Origin: Ignavibacteriota bacterium
GTDB taxonomy: Bacteria; Bacteroidota; Ignavibacteria; Ignavibacteriales; Melioribacteraceae
Direction of reading: 5' to 3'
Assembly: GCA_016713565.1 (NCBI GenBank)
Contig: JADJOX010000008.1
Coordinates: 682,001 to 746,000, forward strand
DNA: 64,000 bases
Shown piece after piece: positions 8,562 through 17,660 of this stretch. Position 1 is the first letter of the stretch, and each line of letters opens with the position of its first letter. The translations under genes and the position numbers were made by a program. Under the pieces are notes generated by a model. That model made no database searches and was not told the DNA's origin. It was given only the letters and a program-made list of their open reading frames with translations.

Positions 8562-9305
8562 ATGAAACAAAATTCATTAAAATCATTATTTGTATTTCTT
8601 TTATTTGGAATAAATCTTTTTGCTCAAGCATTTACCGTAGATTCTAAAGATGGAAGAAACCAAGCACAGTTTATATCTGACGCACCATTTGAAAAGATTG
8701 TCGGTTTATCAAGCGGACTTGATGCAACGGTTATGATAAATCCAAATGATATAACAAATAATACAAATGGAAAAATTAAAGTGGCAATCAATAATATAAA
8801 AACAGGAATTGATTTAAGAGATGAGCATCTTAGAAGTGAAATGTGGCTTAATGCCGAAAAATTTCCAAATGCAGAATTTCAATTAACCGGAATTAAAAAT
8901 GCTTCCTCAAATAAATTAACTGATGGTAAAAAAGTTAATGCAACTTTGGTTGGCAAATTTAGTGTTCATGGAATCACAAAAGATATTGAAGTTCAGGCAA
9001 ATTTAACATACTACAAAGAAAGCGAAAAAACTAAAGCGAGAATTGCAGGTAATTTATTAATTGCAAATGCAGAATTTGATATAAAACTTTCTGATTACGG
9101 AATTCAAATTCCATCAATGGTAGTAAGTAAATTGAATGAAGTTGTAAAAATTAGTACAAATTTTGTAGCTAGCGATGCAAATACAGGAATGAATCCTTGT
9201 GCAGTTTGCGGAACAAAGAAAAGTGAATATAAATCCAATCCATGTGCTGTAAAATCGAGTGAAAAAAAAGCAAATCCATGTAATCCTTGCGCACCAAAGA
9301 AATAA
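8562..9305 (+). CDS. YceI-family periplasmic protein with cysteine-rich NPC tail
   Basis: 247 residues: signal peptide (KQNSLKSLFVFLLFGINLFAQ), a YceI lipocalin-like domain at ~24-200 (DLRDEHLRSEMWLNAEKFP, LVGKFSVHGITKDIEV), then an unusual ~40-residue tail with NPCAVCG, NPCAV and NPCNPCAPKK. YceI proteins bind long isoprenoid or other amphipathic molecules in the periplasm. The tail adds six cysteines in Asn-Pro-Cys units that could bind metal or a redox cofactor or form disulfides; this is inference. A good AAGGAG lies 8 bp before the start. The operator-like elements upstream suggest regulated expression. Confidence 0.85.
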   Translation: MKQNSLKSLFVFLLFGINLFAQAFTVDSKDGRNQAQFISDAPFEKIVGLSSGLDATVMINPNDITNNTNGKIKVAINNIKTGIDLRDEHLRSEMWLNAEKFPNAEFQLTGIKNASSNKLTDGKKVNATLVGKFSVHGITKDIEVQANLTYYKESEKTKARIAGNLLIANAEFDIKLSDYGIQIPSMVVSKLNEVVKISTNFVASDANTGMNPCAVCGTKKSEYKSNPCAVKSSEKKANPCNPCAPKK

Positions 9306-9365
9306 AAAAGTTATCAAAAATTGTGGGAGTAAGTAATTTACTTCCACTTTCCTAATGAGAATAAT

Positions 9366-10031
9366 ATGGAAAGAAGAGAATTTATAAGAATAAGCGGTTT
9401 AATAATTGGCAGTTTTTTAGTAACTAGTAAAATGGTAATAGCAAATAATGTAAATGTTCTATCTACTTATAGTAATGAGTTTGTAAAAAAAATCATTTCA
9501 ATTATTATTGATCTTAAAAATGAAGGGTCAAATCTAGTCAAGAAAATAATGAGTGGTAAGAAATATGAGTATAATCCTTATACACACTATCCCTATGATG
9601 GTGGTATAAAAGATGAGGAAACTGGTTATCAAGTATTTTTTCATATTCACAGAGAAAATGAATATGGACATTTCCATACTTTTGCAACAGATGAAAATGG
9701 TGAACTGTTGCATCTTGTTCTAATTTCAATGAGCGAGGATGGAAAACCTATTGGTATTTCAACTGTTAATCGGTGGGTTACCGGCGATAAATATGTTAAA
9801 GCGAATATTCTTAAAACGCTAGCAAAAAATTTTTCAATTGATCCCAATTTGTACATTGACAAAAGAGTAATTGAGTTTATAAATAATATTTTTAAAGCTT
9901 ACACAAATGAAATAGAAAATCTATTTGACGATAGAGACTTGATGATAAAAAATTATGTAGACACTAATTTCAGAGAACCTTTTGAAGATCGAGAATTAGA
10001 AATTTTATCATTTAAAGAAATAAAAATATAG
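9366..10031 (+). CDS. DUF6969-like protein with Tat-type signal
   Basis: 221 residues. The N-terminus MERREFIRISGLIIGSFLVT is a twin-arginine type signal (RREF followed by a hydrophobic stretch), so the protein is probably exported folded. The centre, HYPYDGGIKDEETGYQVFFH followed by IHRENEYGHFHTF, is a conserved His-rich block that I associate with the DUF6969 family; it could bind a metal, but no activity is known. The remainder is helical. It follows the YceI gene by 60 bp on the same strand. Confidence 0.6.
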   Translation: MERREFIRISGLIIGSFLVTSKMVIANNVNVLSTYSNEFVKKIISIIIDLKNEGSNLVKKIMSGKKYEYNPYTHYPYDGGIKDEETGYQVFFHIHRENEYGHFHTFATDENGELLHLVLISMSEDGKPIGISTVNRWVTGDKYVKANILKTLAKNFSIDPNLYIDKRVIEFINNIFKAYTNEIENLFDDRDLMIKNYVDTNFREPFEDRELEILSFKEIKI

Positions 10032-10063
10032 TTAAAGATATAGAAAAGTAAAAAAAAACTAAT

Positions 10064-10296
10064 TTAATTCAACGACTTTTCTTCATCAACATCACCGTAT
10101 GAAAACCATTCCTCATTTATAAACAGCGCGGGTATAATTTGAATTTTGAGTTTATCCTAACTCCTTCAATCTACAAATTTAGCTGTAATTTTGGGATTGT
10201 TAAACCAAATTATATTAACCGATTTAATTGCTCTATTACAAGCTTCACAATTATCCGATATAATTAACGTTAAAATCACTTTCTTTTTTTTAGCAT
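10064..10296 (-). pseudogene. Thioredoxin/glutaredoxin-like small protein, frameshifted
   Basis: Read on the minus strand from ATG at 10296: MLKKKKVILTLIISDNCEAC, with a C-x-x-C redox pair, then NRAIKSVNIIWFNNPKITAKF. The frame then breaks near 10170 and resumes as LKIQIIPALFINEEWFSYGD to TAA at 10064. The 'IIPALFINEEWFSYGD' block is the cis-Pro end of a thioredoxin fold, so the parts belong together (~77 residues). It sits just downstream of the Crp/Fnr gene on the same strand, probably in one unit. It may be decayed or damaged by an assembly indel. Confidence 0.55.
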
Positions 10297-10344
10297 AAAT
10301 TTATACTATTGTGAGGAATTCATCTGCCAATAATGTGACAAACT

Positions 10345-11033
10345 TTATATTACAATATTTTTTAATTCGGAAATATTATTAATAATTAGCTTGCTTCTGT
10401 CAAAGTCGATTATACCGCGATTTCGTAAATCAGTCAGAATGTAATTTACTGTTTGACGTGAACAAGCGGTAAGTTCGCCGATATTTTGATGTTTAAGGAA
10501 AGGTTTAACAAATATTTGATCCCCGACCTTTTTGCCGTTTTTTCAGCATAACGTAAAATAAAGGATGCTACTCTTTGATTTGCATCCTTGAAAATAAGAT
10601 CTTCAATTCGTTCCGAAAAGCTGCGTAGCTTTAACCCTAATAATTTTGTTAAGCGTAAATTAAGTTCGGGATTTTTTTCAATAAACGAGGCCAGATCATT
10701 TTTATTTATTGCGCAAATTAAAGACGATTCAACGGTTACAGCATAATCGGTTCTTTGATCCTCATCAAGATATGCCATTTCACCGAATATTTCACCAGGA
10801 TTTATAATTGCTATAATTTTTTCGCTTCCGTCGCTAAGGTATTTATTGATTTTTACTCTGCCAGTTTTCAGAAAGTAAATTGTTTTTGATGGCTCATTAG
10901 CAAAATAAATTGGTTCATCACTTTTTATATTATGATCGCTTATCATTTGATTAAGTTCCATCATTTTGCTCTGATCGAGATTTGAAAAAAGGTTGAAATT
11001 TTCTAAATACCAAAGTTTTGATTTTTCTGCCAT
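10345..11033 (-). pseudogene. Crp/Fnr-family transcription regulator with a frameshift before the HTH
   Basis: Residues 1-160 form a cyclic-nucleotide-binding-type sensor domain (FLKTGRVKINKYLSDG, then PGEIFGEMAYLDEDQRTDYA). The frame drifts at a run of six A near 10547; adding one A restores a winged helix-turn-helix, HQNIGELTACSRQTVNYILT, and a C-terminus ending ELKNIVI at 10345. The restored protein has ~229 residues, normal for the family. As written, the uninterrupted frame ends at 10446 with no HTH. The YceI-region operators nearby are candidates for its target, which is inference. The adjacent thioredoxin-like remnant is its probable downstream partner. Confidence 0.75.
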
Positions 11034-11406
11034 TTAAAATCTCGTTATAATGTTGTTAATATATAAATATTTTATGAAAAAATTCAAAGTACCTTACCAC
11101 ATAGCTTTTTTAAATAGCACCTTAAGAATCCTTTACAGCATAGCTCATCACCAAGCATATCACTAGGTATCCTGTTATTCTGTATTCGTGGACTCTTTTC
11201 AATTTCCGTTGCGAGCTTTTCGGGGTGCCTAATAAAGAAAAAAAGTAATTATATTTGCATGAACATCATTAACTTTCAAAGAAAAAGTGAATTACAGTTT
11301 TTGTCAAATTGAAATTAAGACTGCTTTGTAAAATAAATCACTTGCAATTAAATAAAATATAGGCCGTCGAGAAATCTGTGCCGCTGTTATAAACCAAAGG
11401 AGATTA
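11034..11406. other. Intergenic region between Crp/Fnr and phosphoesterase genes
   Basis: Divergent promoter region. It holds the dispersed repeat copy B (11131-11174); apart from that nothing is recognised. Confidence 0.4.
11131..11174. repeat. Dispersed intergenic repeat, copy B
   Basis: About 44 bases aligning with 1371-1413: both begin ctttaca, share ctcatc and aagc, and end taggtatcct, with scattered substitutions and one gap. Non-coding on both sides. Confidence 0.45.
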
Positions 11407-12150
11407 ATGAGAATTGCAGTAATTTCAGACATACATGGAAATGTTTTTGCTTTAGAAGCAGTTTTGCAAAATATTAAAAAACAGAATGTTGACTTAATTT
11501 TAAATTTGGGTGATACTCTATATGGACCAATTGCTCCAAAAGAGACATATGAATTACTTTCAACCGAAAGTATTATTTCAATTTGTGGAAATCAAGATAG
11601 ACAAATTTATGAAGCATCAGAATCAGAAATTAAACTATACCCTACTTTACAGTATAATTTAGATGTTTTAGGAACAGAAGTCTTAAATTGGTTAAAAGAA
11701 TTGCCATTCGAGAAAAGAATTTCATCAGAAATTTATTTATGTCATGGAACACCTAAAAGTGATTTAGAGTATCTTCTTGAAAATATTGAATCTGGTTATC
11801 CCATTTTAAAAAAAGATGATGAAATTATAAAATTCTTATATAAAGAGACATCAAAAATTATTTTATGTGGTCATACACATATATTTCGTAATGTGATGTT
11901 AAGTACAAAACAATTAGTGATAAATCCTGGCAGTGTAGGATTGCAAGCATATAAAGATGATGAACCAACAGTTCATAAAATGGAAAATAATATTCCTTAT
12001 GCGTCATATGCAATTATAGAAAAACAAAAAGATAACTGGGAAATAACAAATAAAAAGATACCGTACAAATTTGAAAAAGCAGTTGAAGAAGCAAGGAAAA
12101 GAGGAAGAGAAGATTGGGCTTTTTATTTATCCACTGGTAGATGTTTATAA
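11407..12150 (+). CDS. Calcineurin-like metallophosphoesterase
   Basis: 247 residues, cytoplasmic, with the full dimetal phosphoesterase set: DIHGN (Asp8, His10), GDTLYGP (Asp36), GNQD (Asn62), LCHGTP, CGHTH and INPGSVGLQ. This is the YfcE/MJ0936-like family that hydrolyses phosphodiesters or nucleotides; the natural substrate is not predictable. The start is fixed by a strong AAAGGAG 6 bp upstream. It stands alone: 390 bp separate it from the next gene. Confidence 0.9.
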   Translation: MRIAVISDIHGNVFALEAVLQNIKKQNVDLILNLGDTLYGPIAPKETYELLSTESIISICGNQDRQIYEASESEIKLYPTLQYNLDVLGTEVLNWLKELPFEKRISSEIYLCHGTPKSDLEYLLENIESGYPILKKDDEIIKFLYKETSKIILCGHTHIFRNVMLSTKQLVINPGSVGLQAYKDDEPTVHKMENNIPYASYAIIEKQKDNWEITNKKIPYKFEKAVEEARKRGREDWAFYLSTGRCL

Positions 12151-12542
12151 CCAATAAAATTATTTTACCGTTCTGATTAATTTAAGTTTTGTACAAAATA
12201 AAATTTAGATAATTTCAAATATTTCAATAGAACATTTATTTCAAATCCTATTTTCAAGCCTATTGCTTGAACACCATAACACTCTGTTATTTATTTTCAT
12301 TAAAGATTAGCAAATTGACTTAAATCAATTTGAGTATTGGTCAAAAAGCGAATATTGTAAAATAAGATAAATAGTATTAAATTCTCATTGCATTCCAAAT
12401 ACAATTACTTATTATTTTTCTTGAGGTTGATATGAGGATAAATTCTGTTTTTATTTGCCCTTTTAAAATCCTCCATTGAATCTCACTTTTAATAATATCC
12501 TGAAGATTAATGTTAATTAGGCATTAAGCAACTGGAGAAAAT
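12151..12542. other. Intergenic gap with an inverted repeat
   Basis: Contains CAAATTGA-N6-TCAATTTG (12311-12332), a perfect 8-bp-arm inverted repeat 210 bp before the next start, which could be an operator. Nothing else recognised. Confidence 0.35.
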
Positions 12543-13619
12543 ATGAAATCATTTTTGATTCTTTTTTTTATATGTAATTTAATACATACAAGTTCTCTGC
12601 AAGCGCAAATACCGAAGACTCTGAGCTACCAAGGTATTTTGCTAAATAATAATGGGCAACTCGTTTCAAATGGTGATTACTTAATAACATTTAAAGTCTA
12701 TGACGATTTATTAGGGGACACAGCAATTTGGGAGGAAACACAAAATCTATCCGTAACTGATGGTATTATAAATGCTATTCTAGGTAGCGTAAGTCCGCTA
12801 AACCTTTCTTTTGACGATCCTTATTGGCTTGGTATTACTATATCAAACGAGTCCGAGATGAAGCCGCGTATTGAATTAACTTCAACATCATATAGTCTTA
12901 ATTCCAAGCAGGTAAAAGGTGAAACTAATTTTTTCCCTGGAAATGGTAATACTGGAATTGGCACAACAGATCCACATGAAAAATTGGAAGTGAATGGAAC
13001 GATACTTTCTACAAATGGTGGATTTAAATTTCCCGATGGCAGTATTCAAACAACAGCCGCGCTAAATAGTGGATTAGGAGATAATCTTGGCAACCACACT
13101 GCTACACAGGATATAAACATGAATGGATATAATTTAACAAACGGCAATATCTTAAATGAGGTTAATTTAAATGTAAAAAGCGGCAGCAGTATGTCTTTTG
13201 AATCTGGAAATAATTTGAATTTGGTAGGTGGAAGCTATATAGTTTTGTTATCTGGTAATACTTTAGATATGCAAAGTCAAAATAATATGCAACTCATATC
13301 CGGTCAAGATTTGAATATACAAAGTCAATATTTTTTAGGATTGACGTCGGGAAAAGATTTCAATATTCAAAGCCAAGGCAATGCCGGATTAGCATCTAGC
13401 AAAGACTTGAATATACAAAGTAATTTGAATACTGGAATAAGTGCAGGAAATAAAATTACCCTTGAAGCGGTAGATGAAATATCTATAAAATGTGGGAATG
13501 CATCAATAACATTATTGAAGAATGGAGATATTACAATAAAAGGAACAAATATTTTAATTGAAGGTAGTAGTAATGTCGTTATTAAAAGTCCAAATTTACC
13601 TGGAAATAAGATTCAGTAA
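12543..13619 (+). CDS. Exported beta-helix repeat surface protein (VgrG-tip-like C-terminus)
   Basis: 358 residues. Signal peptide to about residue 22 (ILFFICNLIHTSSLQAQ), then a beta-domain (IPKTLSYQGILLNNNGQL) common at the start of Bacteroidota surface proteins. A TGIGTTDPHEKLEVNG block follows, typical of phage-fibre-like stalks. From ~225 there are about five tandem 16-residue units of the type SGxDLNIQSQxxxGLT, and finally ISIKCGNASITLLKNGDITI, which resembles the beta-prism tip of type VI VgrG/phage spike proteins. No T9SS tag and no S74 chaperone were seen. Likely a fibrous extracellular or surface structure; partner unknown. It is followed 90 bp later by a small T9SS protein. Confidence 0.7.
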   Translation: MKSFLILFFICNLIHTSSLQAQIPKTLSYQGILLNNNGQLVSNGDYLITFKVYDDLLGDTAIWEETQNLSVTDGIINAILGSVSPLNLSFDDPYWLGITISNESEMKPRIELTSTSYSLNSKQVKGETNFFPGNGNTGIGTTDPHEKLEVNGTILSTNGGFKFPDGSIQTTAALNSGLGDNLGNHTATQDINMNGYNLTNGNILNEVNLNVKSGSSMSFESGNNLNLVGGSYIVLLSGNTLDMQSQNNMQLISGQDLNIQSQYFLGLTSGKDFNIQSQGNAGLASSKDLNIQSNLNTGISAGNKITLEAVDEISIKCGNASITLLKNGDITIKGTNILIEGSSNVVIKSPNLPGNKIQ

Positions 13620-13709
13620 TAAAATTTTCAGAAAAAATGGAACAAAAGTTATGGATTAAATTAATGAATTAAATCTTACCAAAGAATACTATATATAGTG
13701 GAGTTGTAA

Positions 13710-14243
13710 ATGAATAAACAAATCGGCATTAAAATTGTTCTCGGTATAATTTTTACGTTTTTGCAAAATGGAAATTTGGAAGCACAATACAAAATTAAGC
13801 AAAGTGTATTTTTTAATGGAGCAGGCAATTTAACCAGTGAAAATCGAAAAATTAAAAATATAATTGGTCAAACTGTGATAGGCACATCAAAAAACAATAA
13901 TTATATTCTAAAAATTGGTTTTGAATATGAAGAACAATGGATTCTTACTGATCTAACAGACCATATAAATTATTTACCTAATGAATTTGCATTATTTCAA
14001 AATTACCCGAATCCGTTTAATCCTACATCAATAATAAATTATACAATAGAAGAAATGGGAAATGTAAATATTACGATATATGATGCGTTGGGAAGAAAAG
14101 TAAAGGAATTAGTGAACGAAATAAAAACTCCGGGAAGTTATGATGTAGAATTTAGCGGATCAAATTTTGCAAGCGGTGTTTACTTTTATACAATGAAAGT
14201 AAACAATTTCTTAGAAAGCAAGAAAATGATTTTAGCGAAATAA
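13710..14243 (+). CDS. Small T9SS-sorted exported protein
   Basis: 177 residues: signal peptide (KIVLGIIFTFLQNGNLEAQ), a short ~60-residue middle (SVFFNGAGNLTSENRKIKN, IGQTVIGTS), and a complete type A sorting domain (FQNYPNPFNPTSIINYTI, YDALGRKVKELVNE, ASGVYFYTMKV, KKMILAK). The short body resembles the small beta-domain often paired with fibre proteins in this phylum. It may be a partner of the preceding repeat protein, given the 90-bp spacing and shared strand; this is inference. Confidence 0.8.
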   Translation: MNKQIGIKIVLGIIFTFLQNGNLEAQYKIKQSVFFNGAGNLTSENRKIKNIIGQTVIGTSKNNNYILKIGFEYEEQWILTDLTDHINYLPNEFALFQNYPNPFNPTSIINYTIEEMGNVNITIYDALGRKVKELVNEIKTPGSYDVEFSGSNFASGVYFYTMKVNNFLESKKMILAK

Positions 14244-14558
14244 ATATTAAAATTTCTATTGTTGCGATCTAAAAAGGTTGCATCAAATATCTGATAATTT
14301 TCATTGTAAAATTCAAAAATAGACCTTAAAAAGATTAGCTCCGGTTCTGAGGCTTTTGTTGAAAATAATCAAGTCCTCAATGGAAAAACACTTCTAGATC
14401 TTGGTGATGAATGCAGTCTCAGAGAAGGGATTTATTAACTACTAAATTTTGCATCGCAGTTCAGCCAGTCTAAAAACTCCATCCTCAATAACAGCTTCTA
14501 TGCAATGGTTTGTTAAGCTCCGCTGATTGAAAAATAATTTATAATTAACTGATTAAAT
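14244..14558. other. Intergenic gap with a possible short coding remnant
   Basis: A 42-codon open frame at 14310-14438 (contains ENNQVLNGKTLLDLGDEC) has coding-like composition but no start and no family that I recognise. It may be debris of an earlier gene. Nothing else seen. Confidence 0.25.
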
Positions 14559-15494
14559 CTAATTTTGCGACCTATACTCACTGGGTGTAAAACCAGATAA
14601 ATTTTTAAAGAGTCTAGAAAAATGTTGAGGATATTTAAAACCTAATTGGTATGCAATTTCGTTTACAGTTTTATCAGAATTGAAGATATTAGATTTAGCA
14701 ATATCTATTATTTTATTTTGGATATATTCTTTTGCTGATTTTCCGGTTTCTTTTTTTATTAAATCGCCGAAATAATTTGAAGATAAATGAAGTTGATCTG
14801 CAAAGTAAGTAACTGTTGGTAAGCCAATTTGTAAAGGTTTTTCTGAATTAAAATAATTATTTAAAAGCTCCTCAAATTTTTCCAAAACACCTTTGTTTGC
14901 ATTAACTCTTGTTATAAACTGACGATCATAAAATCGTTCACAATAATTTAGAAAAAGTTCAACATTTGAGCTTATTAATTTTTTGCTGTGTTTATCGATG
15001 CTGTTATTTAATTCAAAATCTATCTTTAAAAAACAATCCATTATAATTTGTCTCTCACGATCTGACAAGTGTAAAGCTTCATTAACACTATAGTTAAAAA
15101 AATTATAATCATTAATGCTTTTTGCTAAATTAGTTCCATAGATTAAGTCTGGGTGAAAAACAAGAGCATAGCCTTTTGGCTGATAGACTTTCCCATCGTT
15201 TTCAATTTGCAATACTTGACCAGGCGCTAGAAATACTAATGTACCTTCTTGATAGTCGTAATAATTACAACCATATTTTAAGTTGCCGCATTTAATTTCT
15301 TTTAAAAAAATACAATAGAAACCAAAATATAATTTTACGGATTTCTTACCGCCCCAAGAACGTGGAGGTGCTTTTGAAAAATCAATAACACTTACCAATG
15401 GATGAAGGGTTTTATGATTATTTAAATCATTATAATCTTTAACAGTATTATATTTAAATATTTTTTGCATAAATCTCAATTTATTTTTAATCAA
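14559..15494 (-). CDS. AraC-family transcriptional regulator
   Basis: 311 residues. The first ~190 form a cupin-like effector domain (GTLVFLAPGQVLQIENDGK). The last ~95 hold the two AraC helix-turn-helix motifs: TYFADQLHLSSNYFGDLIKK and VNEIAYQLGFKYPQHFSRLF, ending FTPSEYRSQN. It is transcribed away from the enzyme cassette starting at 15690, with ~195 bp between the starts, the usual arrangement for an activator of the neighbouring operon. Effector unknown; it may be a substrate or product of the cassette. Confidence 0.9.
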   Translation of the reverse strand: MIKNKLRFMQKIFKYNTVKDYNDLNNHKTLHPLVSVIDFSKAPPRSWGGKKSVKLYFGFYCIFLKEIKCGNLKYGCNYYDYQEGTLVFLAPGQVLQIENDGKVYQPKGYALVFHPDLIYGTNLAKSINDYNFFNYSVNEALHLSDRERQIIMDCFLKIDFELNNSIDKHSKKLISSNVELFLNYCERFYDRQFITRVNANKGVLEKFEELLNNYFNSEKPLQIGLPTVTYFADQLHLSSNYFGDLIKKETGKSAKEYIQNKIIDIAKSNIFNSDKTVNEIAYQLGFKYPQHFSRLFKNLSGFTPSEYRSQN

Positions 15495-15689
15495 ACTTAA
15501 TTATTTATAACTGATTTTTGCAATAAACCATAAGATAATAAGTAAAAATGGTAGATAATACTGTAATTCATATACCGTTTTCGCAAAAACAAGATATTAT
15601 ATTTAAGATGAAAAATATTGTTATTACCACTACAGATTTATGGATATTACAATAAGTAAGAATTATGAATATTTAAGGAAAATAGTTTT

Positions 15690-16742
15690 ATGAAAAATAA
15701 GATTTTATTTGTGACAATACTTTTTATATCCGCTTGCAGTTCAATGAATCAAGACTTTTTAATAATTCAGCAGCAAGGAAGTTTTACAGTTGGCGGAAAA
15801 GTAATTAAAAATTCCGGTAATTTCGATCCATACAAACCAACTCCGGAAGGTCAAACTTTCCATGGCGATCATGCGTATGTTTATTATCAAATCCCAATAA
15901 ATGCAAAAAAATATCCTTTAGTTATGTGGCATGGTTTCGGACAGTTTTCGAAAACGTGGGAAACAACTCCGGATGGACGCGAAGGATTTCAAAATATATT
16001 TCTACGAAGAAACTTCCCAGTTTATATAATTGATCAGCCGCGCAGAGGAAACGCCGGACGCAGCACAGTTTCTGCAAAAATAGAACCGATTCCCGATGAA
16101 CAGCAATGGTTTGGTACGTTCCGAATTGGAGTGTGGCCAAATTATTTTGACGGTGTACAATTTGCACGCGACTCTTCTACCCTTGACCAATATTTCCGTG
16201 CTATGACTCCAAGTATTGGACAGATTGATGTAAATGTAAATGCTGATGCGGTTTCTGCATTATTCAATAAAATTGGAAACGCAATTCTGATAACGCATTC
16301 ACATTCCGGTGGAATGGGTTGGCTTACTGCTTTGAAGAATCAAAATGTAAAAGCAATTGTTTCTTATGAACCCGGAAGTGGTTTTCTCTTTCCGGAAAAT
16401 GAAATGTCTAAACCAATGTCCAGTTCAGGAGGAACACTTGAAGCAATTGGCATTCCAATGAATGAATTTCTTAAACTTACAAAAATTCCAATTGTAATTT
16501 ATTATGGTGACTTTATACCAGAAAAACCAAATAGTAATCCTGGTCAGGATGGATGGAGAGTGAGATTAGAAATGGCAATGTTATGGAGAGATGCCGTAAA
16601 CAAATATGGAGGAGATGTAACTGTTGTTCATTTGCCGGATATTGGAATTAAGGGAAATACGCATTTCCCATTTTCAGATTTGAACAATTTAGATATTGCA
16701 GATTTATTATCAGATTGGTTTGCGAAAAAGAAATTAGATTAA
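15690..16742 (+). CDS. Lipoprotein alpha/beta-hydrolase
   Basis: 350 residues with a lipoprotein signal (ILFVTILFISAC, lipid on Cys16), so membrane-anchored in the periplasm or outer membrane. The alpha/beta-hydrolase core shows YPLVMWHGFGQFSKTW (oxyanion region) and a nucleophile elbow, THSHSGGMGW, with the catalytic Ser near residue 205; a late His lies in GNTHFPFSDLNN. It is the first gene of the cassette controlled by the divergent AraC gene. An esterase or lactonase activity is likely; substrate unknown. Confidence 0.85.
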   Translation: MKNKILFVTILFISACSSMNQDFLIIQQQGSFTVGGKVIKNSGNFDPYKPTPEGQTFHGDHAYVYYQIPINAKKYPLVMWHGFGQFSKTWETTPDGREGFQNIFLRRNFPVYIIDQPRRGNAGRSTVSAKIEPIPDEQQWFGTFRIGVWPNYFDGVQFARDSSTLDQYFRAMTPSIGQIDVNVNADAVSALFNKIGNAILITHSHSGGMGWLTALKNQNVKAIVSYEPGSGFLFPENEMSKPMSSSGGTLEAIGIPMNEFLKLTKIPIVIYYGDFIPEKPNSNPGQDGWRVRLEMAMLWRDAVNKYGGDVTVVHLPDIGIKGNTHFPFSDLNNLDIADLLSDWFAKKKLD

Positions 16743-16759
16743 AATAAATAGGAAAAAAA

Positions 16760-17610
16760 ATGAATTCAGTAAATTAAATAACGGCATTGAAATGCCAATA
16801 CTTGGATTTGGAGTCTTTCAAGTAACCGATCTAAATGAATGTGAAAATAGTGTACTTCAAGCAATTGAAACGGGATATAGACTAATAGATACAGCAGCAA
16901 TTTATATGAATGAAACTGCTGTTGGAAATGCGATTAAATTAAGTGGAATTACAAGAGAAGAATTTTTTATAACTACAAAACTTTGGGTTCAAGATACTGG
17001 TTATGAAAAAACAAAAAAAGCGTTCGAGAAATCATTGGAAAAACTACAGCTTGAATATTTGGATTTGTACTTAATTCACCAGCCTTATGGGGATGTTCAT
17101 GGTTCATGGAGAGCGATGGAAGAACTTTATAAAGATGGTAAAGTAAAAGCAATAGGTGTTAGTAATTTTCATCCGGATCGTGTAATGGATATTATTATGT
17201 TCAATGAAATTGTACCGGCAGTAAATCAAATTGAAACACATCCTTTTAATCAACAAATTGAAGCGCAGAAGTTCTTGGTAGAAAATGGAGTTCAATTAGA
17301 ATCATGGGGACCGTTTGCTGAAGGCAAGAATAATTTATTTACTAATGAATTATTATCAGAAATTGGAAATAAAAATAATAAATCTGTGGCTCAAGTTGTA
17401 CTTAGATGGTTAACGCAGAGAGGAATAGTAGCAATACCAAAATCAGTTAATCAAGATAGAATAGAGCAAAATTTTAGATGTCTTGATTTTGAACTGACAT
17501 CAGAAGATATGGAAGCAATAACAAGACTTGATACGAAGACAAGCAGTTTTTTTGATCATCGTGATCCTGTAATGGTTAAGTGGCTTGGAAGCAGAAAAGT
17601 TGACTTATAA
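16760..17610 (+). CDS. Aldo/keto reductase, cytoplasmic
   Basis: The safe uninterrupted frame runs from ATG 16792 (272 residues). The natural start is probably ATG 16760 (preceded by AATAGGA): MNSVK then LNNGIEMPILGFGVF, which needs one more A in the run near 16771, otherwise TAA stops it. The catalytic tetrad is present: Asp in RLIDTAAIY, Tyr in the same block, Lys in TTKLWV and His in LIHQPYGD. Family: NADPH-dependent 5-diketogluconate-reductase-like AKRs acting on carbonyls. No signal peptide, unlike its paralogue at 19267. It follows the lipoprotein hydrolase by 17 bp. Confidence 0.85.
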
Positions 17611-17660
17611 AAATATTAATAAATAAAATGTATTAACAAAAAATATTCTAGGAATAAGTT

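Noticed and set aside
12543..13619. Type VI secretion spike with effector
   Set aside because: No secretion-system genes near, a Sec signal peptide is present, and only the terminal strand pattern resembles VgrG.
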